64,000 nucleotides of DNA from Erythrocercus mccallii (GCA_013397435.1 VZRG01000004.1:1277560-1341559), one strand, 5' to 3'. Shown: positions 1-15,200, numbered from the stretch's first letter. Numbers and translations are program-made. The notes: a model not told the origin generated them from the letters alone.

Positions 1-54
1 TTTCCTAGGAACAGTTGTTGAACATAAAATGCTAAACTAGTTGCCCTGTTTCAG

Positions 55-285
55 CCCTCTGGTGAGGTGGTGGCCTCAGACACTGCCACAGAAACATCCA
101 GTCAGCTGCTGTTGTATGAGGAGCGCTTGGAGGACATGCGGCAGGAGCTCGTGCGGCAGTACCAGGAGCATCAGCAGGCGACTGAATTACTGAGACAGGG
201 GCATATGCAGCAAATGGAGCGTCAGAAGGAAAATCAAGATCAACTCTTAGCAGAGCTGGAGAGTCTTAAAGTGCAATTAGCTGAG
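55..285 (+). CDS. AKAP9: AKAP9 exon a (yotiao leucine-zipper region)
   Basis: Acceptor TTTCAG ends at 54 and donor GTAATA starts at 286; 77 codons, phase 0 to 0. It contains the motif EERLEDMRQELVRQYQEHQQ, which is almost unchanged from mammals. By length from the C terminus it falls near human residue 1570, the part of the short yotiao isoform reported to bind the KCNQ1 channel through a leucine zipper and where an LQT11 variant lies (knowledge; exact numbering inferred). The frame stays open past the donor to 537. Confidence 0.95.
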
Positions 286-3200
286 GTAATACAGAATTCA
301 GCCAGTGAGTTAATATGGGTTAACAGCAACATCACCGGGCAGATTCGTATTTATGATTTACATGTATTTAGGGGGAGAGAGAGGCATGCATGTGTTTTCC
401 GTGTGCATGCATACACACTCGTGCACACACACATATCTTTTTGTGTGGGTGTGTGTACATACAAACCCATATATGCATATATTTATGGAAGATACATATT
501 TTTTAATCAAAGCTCAGGCAGTGATGGATCAGTTTAGACTTCTGTAAACAGAGAGCAAATCTGCAGTGCTGCACAGCAGCCAGAAGAGACTGAGTATGGA
601 TGCATTGCCAATCATGTCACCTCCCAGATACATGGCCCTGTGTAGGATGAAGGCTAGCAGCCATTTACATCAATGAAGCCACCAGCCATGGCTAGATAGA
701 CTATTATAAAATTCAATTTTTGTCATTCTGACTTGAGCAGTATCAGTGGCTTCCTGCAACAATGCGTTTTGGCATTTTGAGATTTTTTTCCCCAGTTCTG
801 GGAAATAAGTTCTTACCAACTTTTAGAATGAAACAATATCTGTGGGTTTTGGTGGGAAACATCAATGGTTTTTTGCCTTTTCAAACTTAACTTGCTGTCA
901 CTCTGTATCTATTCAAAGCCTATAAGAGGTGTCTTAATGAAACTCATTAGTTTATCTTAATTAATAATACTTCAAAAATAATGTCGTTTATAGACATATC
1001 TTTCAAGGATTCCTTCCACTGAAAGACAAAGTGAACAGAATCCAGAAGAATATGTCTTGCTCTGATTCAATTTCAACAGTGTAACATTACCAAAATGCAG
1101 ATGAAGCTAGTATTCAGTGAATTCTAAAATTCTGTGCTTTCACTGTGGAGTGGAGCTTCAGATCTTTTCCAAATCTGGTTCTGCTCTGTTTAAGTTTGGA
1201 CTCAAGGAGTTCTGAAATCTAGAAAGCCAGTCACTTGTACCTTAGGAACCCTTTCCAGCAACGTCAGCTGTGTCTCCTAGCTGCTCTGAAGGTGTCCTAG
1301 AATCATTTATCCTGATAATCTTTCCTTTTGATATATGCATACTTTCTCCTTTTATCTTTTTTTTCTAGTTTGTAACTGCATCTTTGTCAGGGTTGCAAAT
1401 TCCTGTAACGTAAAAATCATTAGGCTGCTGGGTTTTTTCCGGTTTTTAATGCCAAGTATGTATGTTCGTAAGAACTACATAGAAATGTATGCATTGTGTT
1501 TGAGCCATGACCGCTTCTAGCTCTTCTAAAAGAGAATGCATGTAGGATTTTTATAAAAATAAATTATTCTCAGCTTTTTTCTTGTGCAAAACATGTTATA
1601 GCATGTAATATTCAAAAGTTCCCTCCAGTTTGCATTGTGACCATTGTATTTCCTAGAGAGCATAAAAATGGTATGAAAATCTTAAGGCAGGTTTAAGTAT
1701 TTTTAGTTGTATTCCATTCTATAAAGCTTTCAGTGTTTTTGTAATGATGTAAAGAGATGGACTGAAATTTCATTGTTCAAGGTCTGTAAAGAATTAGAAG
1801 TGACAGGACTCACTTTACTCAGAAGCTTAAGAAACTGTGTGAGCCTCTATAACCCTTCTTTCTTAGCGTGTCTCAATGGAGAATGACAGCCTGGTTGCAG
1901 AGAGAGAGAGAATGCTTTTAGAAGAACTGGAATCATTAAAACAGCATTCCATACCCAGAAAAGAGAGGCTGTTTTGTGAGTTTCAAAACAACAGCACACA
2001 GACAGAGGTAAATATGGACTTTGACTTTCTGGGCAACTGTGGCATGTAAAAGCAGTAAAAGATTCCTGTTCACTGTTACTCTTTCTGTGTAATATATTTT
2101 TCTAAAAGATGTTGGGTATTGCTGGAACAGAGCAGCTGTAAGATTCAAGAGGTGATAGTGGTAAACATAGCTTTTTGACTTCAGGTAAGCAAAAGCTGGT
2201 TTAACAGCTTGAAGGTGGGGATTATTACTACAGCTATTTCCTTAAGTAAACTCACTTTTTCATATTGCTATAGCAACACAAACAGAAAACACCACAACTG
2301 CTTAATCAGTGTAACAAAGTTCTTCCTAATTGGCCTTGCCTTGGATTTCCTGGTTTGTGTTTGTAAATATTTTTCCACATAGTAAGAGTATTACTTGATT
2401 TGTAATTTGGTGCAGAAGTATTAAAAAGGAAATGACAACTAATTTAGATTTTATATTTCATATTCTACCATACATAAGAAGAATATGTTGATTCTGACAT
2501 GACAGGATTCCTGTCCTTTTTGTTTTCTCTTCCTCTGCCAAAACTTACTCAGAATGAAACTGAAAACCAAAACAATGCAAGAGAGCGGATCTTTGAGCAT
2601 GAAGATGTGGGAAGAAAGCCTGATGAAACGCCTTCAGCTCTTCTTTCTAAAGAAAGGTGCTTAGAACTCTTAAGAAAATATTTTTCTAAAATTTTGATAA
2701 TCATGTTCTTGCTGTTAAATTAATAATATTTATAAGCTTTATTCTGACTGATAATAATGTGCATCTTTTGTTCTAGAAAACCATATTTCTAAGTTTATAT
2801 ATTTTAGATTAAATAGTGTCTAATTTTTTATAAAGCCAAGGTAATGGCATAGACAAATCTTAGCCTATTTTACTGTATATTTTGTATTACACACGTTGAA
2901 TCATAAACGTTATTTATATTATTTATATTATTTATATACATATTGTCTGTACATATGTGAATTAAGTTTATATTGTCTTATTTTATAATCCCATTTGACT
3001 ATTCTGTAATTTTTTTGATCTGTGCAGAGGAAAAATTTTCTTAACTGTCATTTTGAGAAAGGATTAATTTTATAATGAATACTGAGCAAAAGCAGACCTT
3101 GGCTTTAAAAGAATAACTATATAAAATGCCAAGATAAAAGTAGAAATAGTGATAAATACTTCGACTTTTTACATAATTTGTATAAAGAACTGACTCTTAA

Positions 3201-6200
3201 CACAAATGTGTATTTAGTATTTACATGATGTAGGGTTCAGCCTTAAAAAAAAAATCTTAATTTTGTTATTTCAATTGCAAATCTTTGGTTGCAAGAATAA
3301 AACCCACTTGGAAATCAGAGAAAGATCAGAGGATTGATTAGTTTCTGTCATGCAGGCATGTTTTTCAGAAGGCCAATGAAAAACTCATGAAGATTCTTTT
3401 AGAAGTTGTGAAGACAACTGTAGCAATGGAGGAGACAATTGGTCAGCATGTTCTTGGGTTACTGGATCGGTCTGGCAAAGTTCAGGCGTCCAAACAAGCT
3501 GGATGGGACACTGAGACAGAGGAGTCAATAAAACCCTGCATCCGTGTGGGGTATGAAAAAGGTATTGATTGTATGGTTTTATATTTCATAAGAAGTATCA
3601 TTTGCATGCTTTAATAATATATTTAAACACTCTTAGTTTTGATCTTTTAAATTAAAATTTTTGAGGAAAAAATCCCCACAACCTATTTTTCATTTGAATG
3701 CATATGACATCTCTGCTTAAGAGACATTTCAGGAGTTGTCTGGGTCATGCCACACACCAGTTACAATTCACATCTAGGGTCCTGTTGCAAAGCCTGAAAC
3801 AGGAAAGTGATTGAGAAGTCAAGAAAAAAAAAGTTTCTGTTTATGGAAGCAAAGAGAATGAAATGTAGCTCCATGGCATCTTGCACCACTCACACCCTCC
3901 TGTGTATGTATGGGGAATGGAGACCAGTGTCAAGGGCTGTATCTCCACCAGTGCACTAGAAGTACAGAGGTATGATGCTGGTTACTGAGGGCAGCTGGCA
4001 GGGGACAAGCCTGTATACATGTGCTTGTGGACTTCATTAGCTTCCCAAAGAAGTGTTTGCAAGCAAATCCCGTTTCGGACACAGTTCCAAGAACTTCTCA
4101 ACTGCCAACACTTGCCCATCAGCTGTTTCCAGGAGTGCTAGTTGACACAAGACTGAAGGAGCGTTTTGATGTTATAGTTAGTTGCATACCAGTGTCAAAG
4201 CACTCGACTGGGCTCTGTTTATTTTCTTGTGACTGCACCAGGACAGCAGCTGTCCATTTCTCTTTTGGGCAAGAGTAGGTGCTCAATTGTATTGCCATTT
4301 AGGTACCCCTAAGGTTGTGCACATGCATCCTGGATCTTGTAGGGAGCTAAAGAACAACAGATCAGTTTAGCCTCAAACATGTCATACACCTGGATTTGGC
4401 TGGAATTTTAGCTACTAGGAATGAGAAAAAGAACTGGAAGTCAAATACTACATTTCAGTATTAAGTGTCTATTACAGGATAATAATACGACTGGTAAATG
4501 AAGGTGAACTTTGCCTCTTTCTTTCAAAATGTAGATTATTGCATATTATTGATTCTCTCTAACTTTAAATATAAGTCACATTAAGCCTTGGGGAAAGTTG
4601 AGAAAGGTTGTATGAATTTGTAGCACAGAGACATCTTCAGCTGATCACCCGAAAAGGTTATCTGCAATGAGATTTATAATGTTGTAGTCTAAAAATTTCT
4701 GAAGTTTTCAAGTGAGCAGCACTTTTATTGTTGTTCTGCTGTTTCATTAAAAAAAAGTAACTTCTGTTTTCTACACATTTCACTATATTTAGTTGGGAGA
4801 AAAATTATCTTTTGAAACTTAAAGCTTTTGAGGCTTTGCCTTTTTCCTCAAATAGCAGATTGGATAACTAAGCTTCTGACCTTATTTTTTGATGCATTCA
4901 CTTTTTGCCTGCTCCTGCACATCAGTGTGTATACTTGTATGTGTCACTAATTATTGTCATTAGCAATTCTTAATATGGATTACTTGCATTACATATATGT
5001 AGCAAAATGCAGTTCAAAAGTACCTTTATTTGTCACTTTGACTTATCGCTGGCTTTCATAATGCTACTATCTAAACACACAATGTGCCCTGGATTGGAAT
5101 GATTTGCTTATTTCTTGTGAAGTCTTCTGTTGAAAGAGGACTCTCTTCAGGTAGGAAAAAAAGCTCCATTCCATTCTGCTAGTGACTAGTTTTGACTGTT
5201 TCAACTTGTGTTGACTGTTAATGTATTTTGAAGAGGTATGTAAGCTTTCCTTTTCCTATGAGAAAACAGGACAACGTTCCTGTAATGCCCCTCAGAGCAG
5301 CATTCGAGTTGCCCACCTACCAGCTGTTTATTCCAGTATCTTTTTTTGCATGTTTCCTTACACTCAGAAATAACAATGAAGGAAATAACAATGAAGTAAC
5401 CAAAGTAAAGTGACAATTATATAACAGCTAAGTTTACAGTAGCTATCATGGCTGAATGTATGTTTGTAATGTATCTCTGGAGCTGTGTTCACTGTTCTCC
5501 TTTTTTTTGCTCTCAAAATGATACTGCAGCATCCTTTCTGCCACTGGGGTCATGCAACCATAGTAGTAGTTGTACTGTTTCATCAGCTAAAGTATTTGAT
5601 CTTTCTTCAAATGGAAGTAGGTGACCAATTCTTAGTGTTTTCAGCAATGGGACTCTTGTTACTCATTTTCTATACTAACACTAAATGGCTTAAGAGGACA
5701 AATTTTAAAATTTTTCCCCATTGTTTTATGGAAGTAAGAAATATGTAGACACTTTTTTTTTTTAAACTGTGCATGTCATTGTATTTTTTAGTACCCAGCC
5801 AAACAGATCTTCCTTTTAAATTAATTAGGAAATACATAGGAATAAATTTATACCAATAAAAATCTAATAATAAAGTAGTAAAATAGTGTGTTTATTGAAG
5901 TGAATTCTCTCTGACCTTCTGAACATTATCCATATGTATTGACAAGCAAAACTCAGTTTACTGTTTTTGCTGAGTTTCAGGATTTTTAAAAACTGAATCA
6001 TTAAGGTCATATACTTACAATCACACCTGATTTATAGAGCACATTTATAGAGGGACATTGACCAGGTTATCTGCAAGCACAGTATTTTGTTTCTAGAAGA
6101 GTGAGTAAAGTTCAAATTTCAGTCATAAAATGTATCATTGGAAGTGAACGGCCATTTGTGCACAGTAATCTGGTGAGTTTACTTGGGTAGTGGGACTGCA

Positions 6201-9200
6201 ATAATGCATGTTGCTCTGGAGCAGCCGTGAGGTTATGGCATTCCTTGAATATTAAACCCTCTTGCCTACCTTCTGAGCTCCTTATTTCTGAACAGTGTAT
6301 CAGGAAAAAAGGTAGTAAATAGCTAAACACTGGGCTGCCACAAGAGTGAATTTTTGTTTTGAAGTTGTAAACTCTAAGCTTAATTCTTAAGTGGAATCCC
6401 AGGAGTAAACTGAGATACTGGCTCTACATCATGCAAAATATGTATTGCTTCATAAATATTAGTTGGCAGCTCATAAACAACTTCTGTATCTGAAACTTCA
6501 GAGCAAGCACTGTATAATTAAGCAGTTTTCTTAAGATTTAGTGGGCCATGACATCTGATGTGCTGAACTGCATGCTCTATGGCAAAGGGAACAGTATAAA
6601 CCTTTGTTTCTTTGGTTGATTTTTTTTTTCATTATAAGGAGAGAGTTTACACAAAGAGATGATAGTTTTACTTAAGTCAGTTATATTCTATTTATTATTT
6701 TATATTGAGTGAAAAACAAGATTTTAGGACAGAGGCATTTGATTTAGTTCTGTTAGGGTGGGAGACTGAACAGCCATAAAAGGATAAACAAAATGGGGAT
6801 TAGACATTAAGCTGCCAGGGGTGATTAATGAGACTGGACAATGTTTCTATTTCTTGTTTCCACCAAAATCGTGTGGAAAGATGCTGTACTAAGCTACTGT
6901 GTACTAAGACCGTTTTGAGGGGAAAAAGATACAGAGACTTTTACTGTGCAGTTAGGAAGACATTTAACATGAATTTGTGTTATTAAGTTCCACTTTGTAG
7001 AAATCATAATATGGTTGTCTACATTTATCATTTGGGTTACCAACCCCATTATATAAACAGAATTATTACAAGTTTTTTGTGCATTTGATACTTTTTGGCA
7101 TTTTTTGTTATCTTTGAGACTACTAAATTTTCCATGTGCCAAATTGTACTGTTTGGTAACAGCTCAGTTTTTCTTTCCTCGTTTTTTATAGTTATGTTTC
7201 AGGCAAATTATGGTATTTTGTTTTGAGATATTTCATATAACAAAATGGTGGTTTAATGTTTATTTATATTTTATTATTGAGAAGAAATGGAAGCAAATTA
7301 AAAAAGAATTATCATAAACAAAACAGGAGTTTAAAGTCTTGTTATGAGTTCAGGGAGGCCTGTTGGTACTGTTCTGGTCACTGGCAACAAGAAGTAATAT
7401 TAGTGACATTGTTAATATAAAAGACATATTCTAAACCTGGCTTTTAAAAATTACATTCTGAGCTGCCATCAGTGTTTTTAAATTTTTCTTCAGAAGTTTC
7501 CAGACATCCAGTTCAGATGATTTTGCAACCAACTGCACATTTCTGCAGTCATTTTGTATAATCTTTATTTTTGTATTTTACACTCAATCGTCATTGCACA
7601 ATTCAGGTGTACCTCTCAAGCAAATAATTTACTAAACTAGAAAGGTGACAGGACATGAATTATGGGTTAAACCTGAGAAGGAAAACAGGAACATTAGTGA
7701 GATGATTTGTACTCCATCAGGAAAGAATTAGATTGTGTAATAACTAATATGTCATTGTTTTATCTTGTTTATAGCTGTGCTACTGTACTGTGGGCTTTTA
7801 TTTTGTGATATCTCTGAAGCTAAGCAGGGTCTTACCTGGTCAATTCTTAAGATGGGTGGCCTCCAAAGAGCATCAGGTCATGCAGTAAGTGTGTTGGTGG
7901 CTCAGTAGGGAATATATTTTCCTTCAACTCAGTCTTTAACCAATACTTTGGCACAGCATTTGGAAATACTTATGCTGCTCGATGTCCATCTCAAATGAAG
8001 GTCCTTTCTACTCTGAGGATATTAAAGCTTCTGCATCACTGTAGATATTTTGAAACACCCAAACCCACCCCAAATTTGGGTAGTAAGGCATGAAAATGCT
8101 ATCAAATACAAAAAAGTAAAATTGTTCATTTTGCAGCCTTCCTTATACTGCAGGGGGATGGAATATCAGAGTGTTGTGGGAAAGCTTTTATGGTCTATAA
8201 ACCCATTGCAAATATTTAGTGTGCTGGCAGAAAATGACTGCTAGTCACTGCTAGGGTGATTCCACTACAGGAGTTTATGGCTGATGTTCCAAAGTGCAGT
8301 ACTCAAAAGTGCTTTGAAATCCTGTGTAGATGAAAGGTGCCAGCCATGTGAATGTATCTTCTATTCATCTGGTTGTTTGTTCTATTCATGCATATAGTGT
8401 GCTTTTGTTTTTTCCCTTTGGAGTGTGAAAACAGTTTGTAACATTATATTCCACATATCTAAAAGGAGATATGAAACAGTAATAATACAACTAGAAGAAA
8501 AAATTACTAAATGCATCTGCATTTGAAAAATCTTAGCAATTTTAAGAGAAAAGTAAACCAAGTGAAATCTTCCTCAATTAATATCGCTATAGATTAGTTT
8601 GTTGTGTATGGGTCATACATATGGCTGCAGATATTGTCAGAATACTTGCAGGTAGAAATGTATATTAAGTACACCAGATGGTTATCATGTTGCAGCTTGT
8701 TACAAAAAAGCTAAAAACAAACCTCAAAACTAGAATCTGACTTGCTTGATAGGTTCAAACATTAACAAGAGTGCTCATATTATTATATGCCTGCCAATAT
8801 TATTTGCCTGCCTGGTTAGGAGGCAAAAACAACAAGACCTAAAACAACAACAAGTTTTTAAAGGCCGTTTGTGAGATTGACCTGTTGTAATTTCAATTCA
8901 GTTTCTGTAGCTAAACAAACTGTTCTAGTTCAGCAGTCACAATTCGTGGAGTAACCAGGAACTTGAATTCAAAGATAACCCAGTATTGCAACTTCATTGC
9001 TAAACAGGCATTGACTATTAATTCAATTAGTCATACTGCTGTTCCTGAAAAATAAGATATTTTTGAGAAAATCCTAAACAAAAATACGTAATTGTTAAAA
9101 GAATGCACCATACCAAAACATTTATTTTAAATATATTCCAGAAATGTACTTCATTTAAATAAATTGTCATTTTAAAAAACCCTCCACAGTAGCATTTTTT

Positions 9201-12200
9201 CTGACATTTCAAATCTGTCAGTCTAAGGACATAAAACTTCTTTATTTTTAAAAGACTTTATCAACGATAAAGTCATGCTGTCATGATATGATACATGACT
9301 GTATTGTTTCTTCGTACTGAAAGTATGATTTTAAAACATCTCAAGACTTTGCTTTCACTTGCATTGCTTAAATACAGCCTTGAAGTCTAAATATGGCAAA
9401 TTTGCCGTTTTCTAGATTTATTGCTATCAGCCTAATACCATAGGCAGACCTTGTGTCTGGCTTTTCAGAAGGAATGGATAATGTCCTTAGATGGAATCAG
9501 ATTTCAGGAAGATAGAGAAGCAGGCAGGTGCCAGGTGGCCCAGAAGCAGGAACAGTTCCAGTCCTGGTGCACTGTACTTGATTTGTTCAGCTACCCATTT
9601 TAGTAAATTTTCAGTTCACTAATAACCATGCTGAATATTGTTGTTCTTTATTCCAGTGTGTTTGCCCTAAGAAGCCATCTGAATTGCATGCATGCCTTTC
9701 CTTTTACTCACTTGAGTTTGATTTACTGACTTGAACAGTTTTGTGTTAATGCATAGTAACATAATTGGGTGTTGGTGAAACAGGGACTGACAGTCTGGTT
9801 TTGGTTTTGTGTGGGGTTTTTTAACTGATTTGTATTTTAAAGACAATCTTGAAAGTATTATTGCAAGATATGCTAAGTAGTAAGGGTCACTGATTGTAAC
9901 AAAGGCTAGAAGATGAGAATCAGAGCCCCTAAGCATACTGAAAGTATGTCTAAAATATTGTCTGTTAATATCTCCTTTTCTCTTACACTTCTGCTTCTTT
10001 TTAATTAACACATTGTTTGTTTTGTTTGTGTGAGTTTTAGTATGCAGTATTTCCGTTTCTGTTTTTGTGACCAAGATGAATATTTTAATCATTTTCAGAC
10101 TTGTCTTTCTTATTGTAACTCAGTTGTACAGTTTTTCATGTTTGCAATTGCTAAGAGGCTGTGTGAAAAGGTAACTTTTTTTTTTTCTCAGAGTCCTGTT
10201 CCTTATATCATGGTGGTAGTATGGGAGATGATGATATTAACATGTGGTCAGGAGCAGCAGGTGAAGAAGGACTGCTGAGCCAACATCTTGCAGAAAGTGG
10301 GATGGAAATAGATCCTGAAAATGAAGAGCTCATTCTGAATATTAGCTCTCGACTGCAGGCAGCTGTTGAAAAGCTTCTGGAAGCTATCAATGAAACCTCA
10401 AATCAGGTGGGATGATTTAATAGAGGAGCACTTTAAATTTTGTGTCTCAATTGCGCTTTTTTCTTTATTTTTCTTGTGATTGTGTTTTCATAAGCCTAAA
10501 ACCTACAGGTTCATTTTGACAGCTGTAACAATGCTTCATGTGCCTCCACTCAAAAAAAGACTGCTCCAGCATGACTTCACTGGTGAATTTACTTTCCTGC
10601 TAGAAATCTGCTTTGGCCTGCAGAGGAAGCCTGAATTTGGGCATTCTTGCCAATCTAGGGTAGTCTTTCATTGCTCATATGGATCATCTGCATTCTGCTA
10701 CAACCGAGAGATGAGACAGGAGGTGTCAGAGCACATAGAGTTTGTGAAGAGGGAGGATTAAGAGGAACTGTGACTAGTTCTCTTGACTGACATTTTAGTC
10801 AATTGACTGGGCAAGAAGGTGGAGCTCTCCTGCTGTCTCTTCCAGCTATGATTTAAACATGGCCAGTTAAGCACATATCCACCTTGCTATCTGAAAAGGA
10901 GTCTGCACTCCAGCATTTATGTGAGGTATGTGATTCAGGAATAGTATTCAACAAAGAAGCAGAAGCAGTTTGCTATTGGAGTACTTTGTATGGTGGGATG
11001 TTAGTTGCTGTCTGGAGTACTTCCTTGTTCACTGAAATAGGAACTACATACCTAGGTCAGTTCAAATCACACTGCTTTTATCATGTGCTTTACTTTTAGA
11101 TTGTGTACATCACAATTTGAAGGTGTCAAAGTATTTTCCTTTATAGCTTTGTAGCTGAGATTTTGCCAGTACCGGCAACAGAAATATGGCTCAAACACAT
11201 ACAGATACATTTTCTTCATTAATATTGCCTATACAAAGATGGATTTATCTGGCTTTTTTTTTCTTAAGTTAATAAAAAATCCTTCTGTTTACACATTTTC
11301 CCACAGTATAAATATAGACACCTCTCTGGCTGTTCTATAGAGGGACTTTGCAAGCATTCATGCTTGTCTGCTTTGCAATGTCTGCTTATTGGATTATATA
11401 CAGTTCTTGTATACACCACAGATATATAGGTGACTTNNNNNNNNNNNNNNNNNNNNNNNNNNNNNNNNNNNNNNNNNNNNNNNNNNNNNNNNNNNNNNNN
11501 NNNNNNAAATTATTTCAGGAACTGAATTCTTTATTTTTTTCTAGTCTGCAATATTTTATGATCTAAAACTGGTTACGAGCAGAAAAGATCTTAATCTTTC
11601 CCCTAATCAGTTGTGTTTTGCATACAGACATGTACCCATTTCTTCAAATAAACTTAAAAGAGTCAGAGAAAACCTGGCAAAATCTTCAAAGTAACTGTAT
11701 GAGACCTGTCTGAACACACACTTTCAGACCTGAAGTGCAGTTTGAGGCAAGGCATATAGTGGCTGTATTAATTCAAATTCCACCTGCTGGTGTTATGTAT
11801 AGGTAAATAAACTGGGCCACTCCCCTGAACTCTTTCAGTTGGGAGATACTAGCAGGAAGCCTTTAAACTAGCAGAGTTTGAGAAAGTTCTTCCTGTTGAA
11901 TTAACTCCAGCAACAAGGATGAATGCGAATGATGACATACCAGTATTTTTCTTTCATTTGCCATAGTGGAGTTGGAAAATTTTTAGTTTCAGTTTTGTTA
12001 GTTTGCTTGTCTGCTGCAGCGTTACTGTGCAGGTAGAAGAAAATTCTGCTTCCTTGCCTTGGAAATTATTTGCCAGTTGCTACTGGAAGATTTCTGTTGC
12101 TTTTTCATGTGAAACATCTCTAAGAAGGATTTTTTAGGAGCGACTATATGAAGTTTTCCTGTACTTCTTTCCTTGTGATTAATCCACCTCTGAATTACTC

Positions 12201-15200
12201 AACTTGAAAAGTGATCTGAAGCTTCCTCCTGATTCTGAGTAGGTTTGTCACCAGCTGTGCTGATATGTGTCTTCAGACTGTTAAACGCGTGTGTTCTGTT
12301 ACAAATTCCTGTCAGAAGTTTCTAAAGCCAGCCTAGCTAGTGCAAAATCCCCATGGGACTGTTGAGAAGGCAGCAAGAGCAATATTTTTTGGAATGGATT
12401 CTTACCGCACCTATTGGGCATCTAATCTGTTTGGTGGTTTGTGGACTGAAGGCCAAGAAGAAGATACGTATGAGGTTGAATCCCGTGTGCCCTTACCATA
12501 TCCTTTTCCTTTCACTGAACACTTGGATGAGAATAATTCTGTAGTTGTAAATACTTCAATTTTTCACTTCAGACACAAAAAAAATGGGCACATTTTAAAA
12601 GTTGTCTCTAAAATCTCGTTGCCTACACCTCCCTATTCAGTAAGTATACAAGTTTTTGAAAGAAATTGAGCTTAAATAGAAGAGAATGCAGCGAAAAATT
12701 ATATAAACTTGTCTCTATTGTTAAAATTGTACTGCTTACAGGCCCTTTTCCTAGTCAGTTTTCAATGGACACTGAAAAAGCCTTATTTATACAAATCTGT
12801 AGTCATTTCTAACACAAGTAATTTATCAGACCCAGAAATATGTTAAATTCCAGATATTTGAGATCTCCTTTTAAAGCATTTCAATGTTACTTACTACATT
12901 TCAGTTTTCTCACTGAGGATAATTCACAGTGGGAGAGAGACTGCAAAGTTGTTCTCTTTTAGCTTTGTTGCACTGACTAGTAACAGTAAGTAGCACAAGC
13001 TGGCAGCTTGCTTGCAGTGATCCCATGGAGAAATTGTTGATCTTAAAAAATTGTGGTTTTGTTTGTACTTCTTTTTGGTTTTGCCCTGTGGTATTTTTAA
13101 TAATACTTTGAGTTGTTATGACTGCAAAAAGCTGGAGAATAATTTTTATTCTGAGTTTTAACCAGACTATTTCATACATTTCAGGAAGCCACTTTTACAG
13201 TTGTCTATGTACAGTAAATCTATCATATGTTTCCCTTTCATCTGAGGTGGGTCTTTCATTAAGCACTTGAAAGTATAAGGATAAAGGAAGGGTGCTCTGT
13301 GATTTTAAAAATATCTCAAACCAGTGCAGATAGTTGCAGTATTTAGACCTTTCTTTAACCCGTCAGAATAAATAAGTAACATGAACATGTTAATGATGCC
13401 CATCTGAAAAGGAATGCCGTAGAAAAGACATCGAGTATTTAAATTCAGTGTATTATAAAAAAGAATATATTGATTATTCAGATTTTCTTTTCAAAGTGTA
13501 AGTGGATAATTTTGTGTGCACTGTTCTATTTAATGTTTCATTACCCATTTTTCTGAGCTTTAAAGCAAACTCCTCGTATTCATGATCTTAGCAGGACTTA
13601 GTGAGAAAGCTCTTATATTTTAAGAAATATAGAGACAGAATAACTTAGGAACTGTAGGTGTTACTATCTTACAAATATCTGCCAATAACCAGAATATTAA
13701 AAAGTTAAAACCAAAACAAACAAACAAAAAAAACCCCACACCCAAAGGAGCAGAAAATATCTTATTTCATTTTCTGACATCTATTCTTCTTATTCAAAAT
13801 AAATGGTGCTACTTTGAATACAAACCACACAAGAAACTCACGCAGAGTTCAGGTCTAAGAATTTGTGTTTGTGTACCTCAGAGAGGTGGCTGTACGCTAT
13901 AAATGTGAATAGTTGAGAAGTAAAGATTTTGGTAATTGATTTCAGTTTGATGTTATCTTAGATGGACATTTTGTTTAAACAAAACTTCTAACGATGTTTA
14001 ATCATTATGCATTATTTTACTTTTGTAATTTTAATTTTAATTAGTTTTGAGACTATCATTTTAGATATGTCTAAACTGAATATGCCATTTCACGTGACAT
14101 GGTTTTCCAGTAATTCAGGATGGTAGCACAGTGAAACTGTGCTGCATCTGTGTCAGTACTGGTTAAATATTAACCCACCAGACAAGTGGAGAAGAATAAA
14201 AAAAATCCTTAGTAATTCTGCTAGGTTGACACTGTTGGAAGAAGTACTGCTTTACTCCCTTGTTGACTGAAATGCATAATACTCTGAAAATTCACGTTTT
14301 CCTGGTGTTCTCATCAGTCTTTGTATTAAGGAGAAAAAGAGGTGAAGCACCATTTCAGTCAATTAATAATAAGGCTTCTGCAGGTTTTATGCAATGTTTT
14401 TTAGCCATTCTAAGTGTATGGTGTGTGGTAACTTACTTATATTTAGTGCAAAATTCATATGTAAACAAAGGTGAATCTAGTGTAAACTCATCAATCAGGA
14501 ATTACCGGAACAAAGACACGGATTTAGCCAGGTGGCTCACGGAGTTCACTCTACTGACAAAGCCTGTTTGCTTAGAGTTTTGTAAGTCAGTCTTCATCTT
14601 GTACTCTGCAAATGAGTGTTCAATAAAGATTTTATCAAATGTCTAGTAAAGTTACATGAGGCTTCCCATCACACTGTAAAGCAACTGTGAATTAAATAGG
14701 AATGATAAAATAGAGGTTTATGTAATTTCTGTAATTTTTTTCCTGGGATAGCTTGAACATGCTAAAATTACTCAGACAGAACTCATGCGAGAGTCCTTCA
14801 AGAAGCAACAGGAGGCCACAGAATTTATCAGGTATCAGGAAGATCTACAAGAACGTCTCAATGAGGAGACCAAAGCCAGAGAGCAGTTGGCTTTCGAGCT
14901 TAGTAAAGCTGAAGGTGGGTAGCTTTTTTGAGTTGTTGGACTTGGCACCTACTTACTTATTAATTGGGTAAAGAAATTGCAAATTTGGTCATTTTCTTTG
15001 CAAATTTTAGAATATTATCAGCCTTCTGGATAATTATGGACATGATGACCTCTGGAAGTCCCCTACCAACATCAACCACACTGTGATTCTGTTTTCCAAT
15101 TTTGCCTCACTTATCTGAAAATATACACAACAATATTAAAAATACTGGGTTGTGTATGTGTTTGAATCCTCAAAATTAATTTATTTCATCATAACATGTT

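Noticed and set aside
12340..12669. 109-codon plus-strand open frame in an intron
   Set aside because: No known domain, no in-phase splice pair, unremarkable composition; most likely chance.
14260..14646. 128-codon plus-strand open frame just upstream of an AKAP9 exon
   Set aside because: Low-complexity hydrophobic translation, no family recognised, stop before the next exon; treated as intron.
15042..15118. Possible C/D-box snoRNA (ATGATGA at 15042, CTGA at 15115)
   Set aside because: No convincing terminal stem or internal C'/D' boxes; expected by chance in introns of this size.
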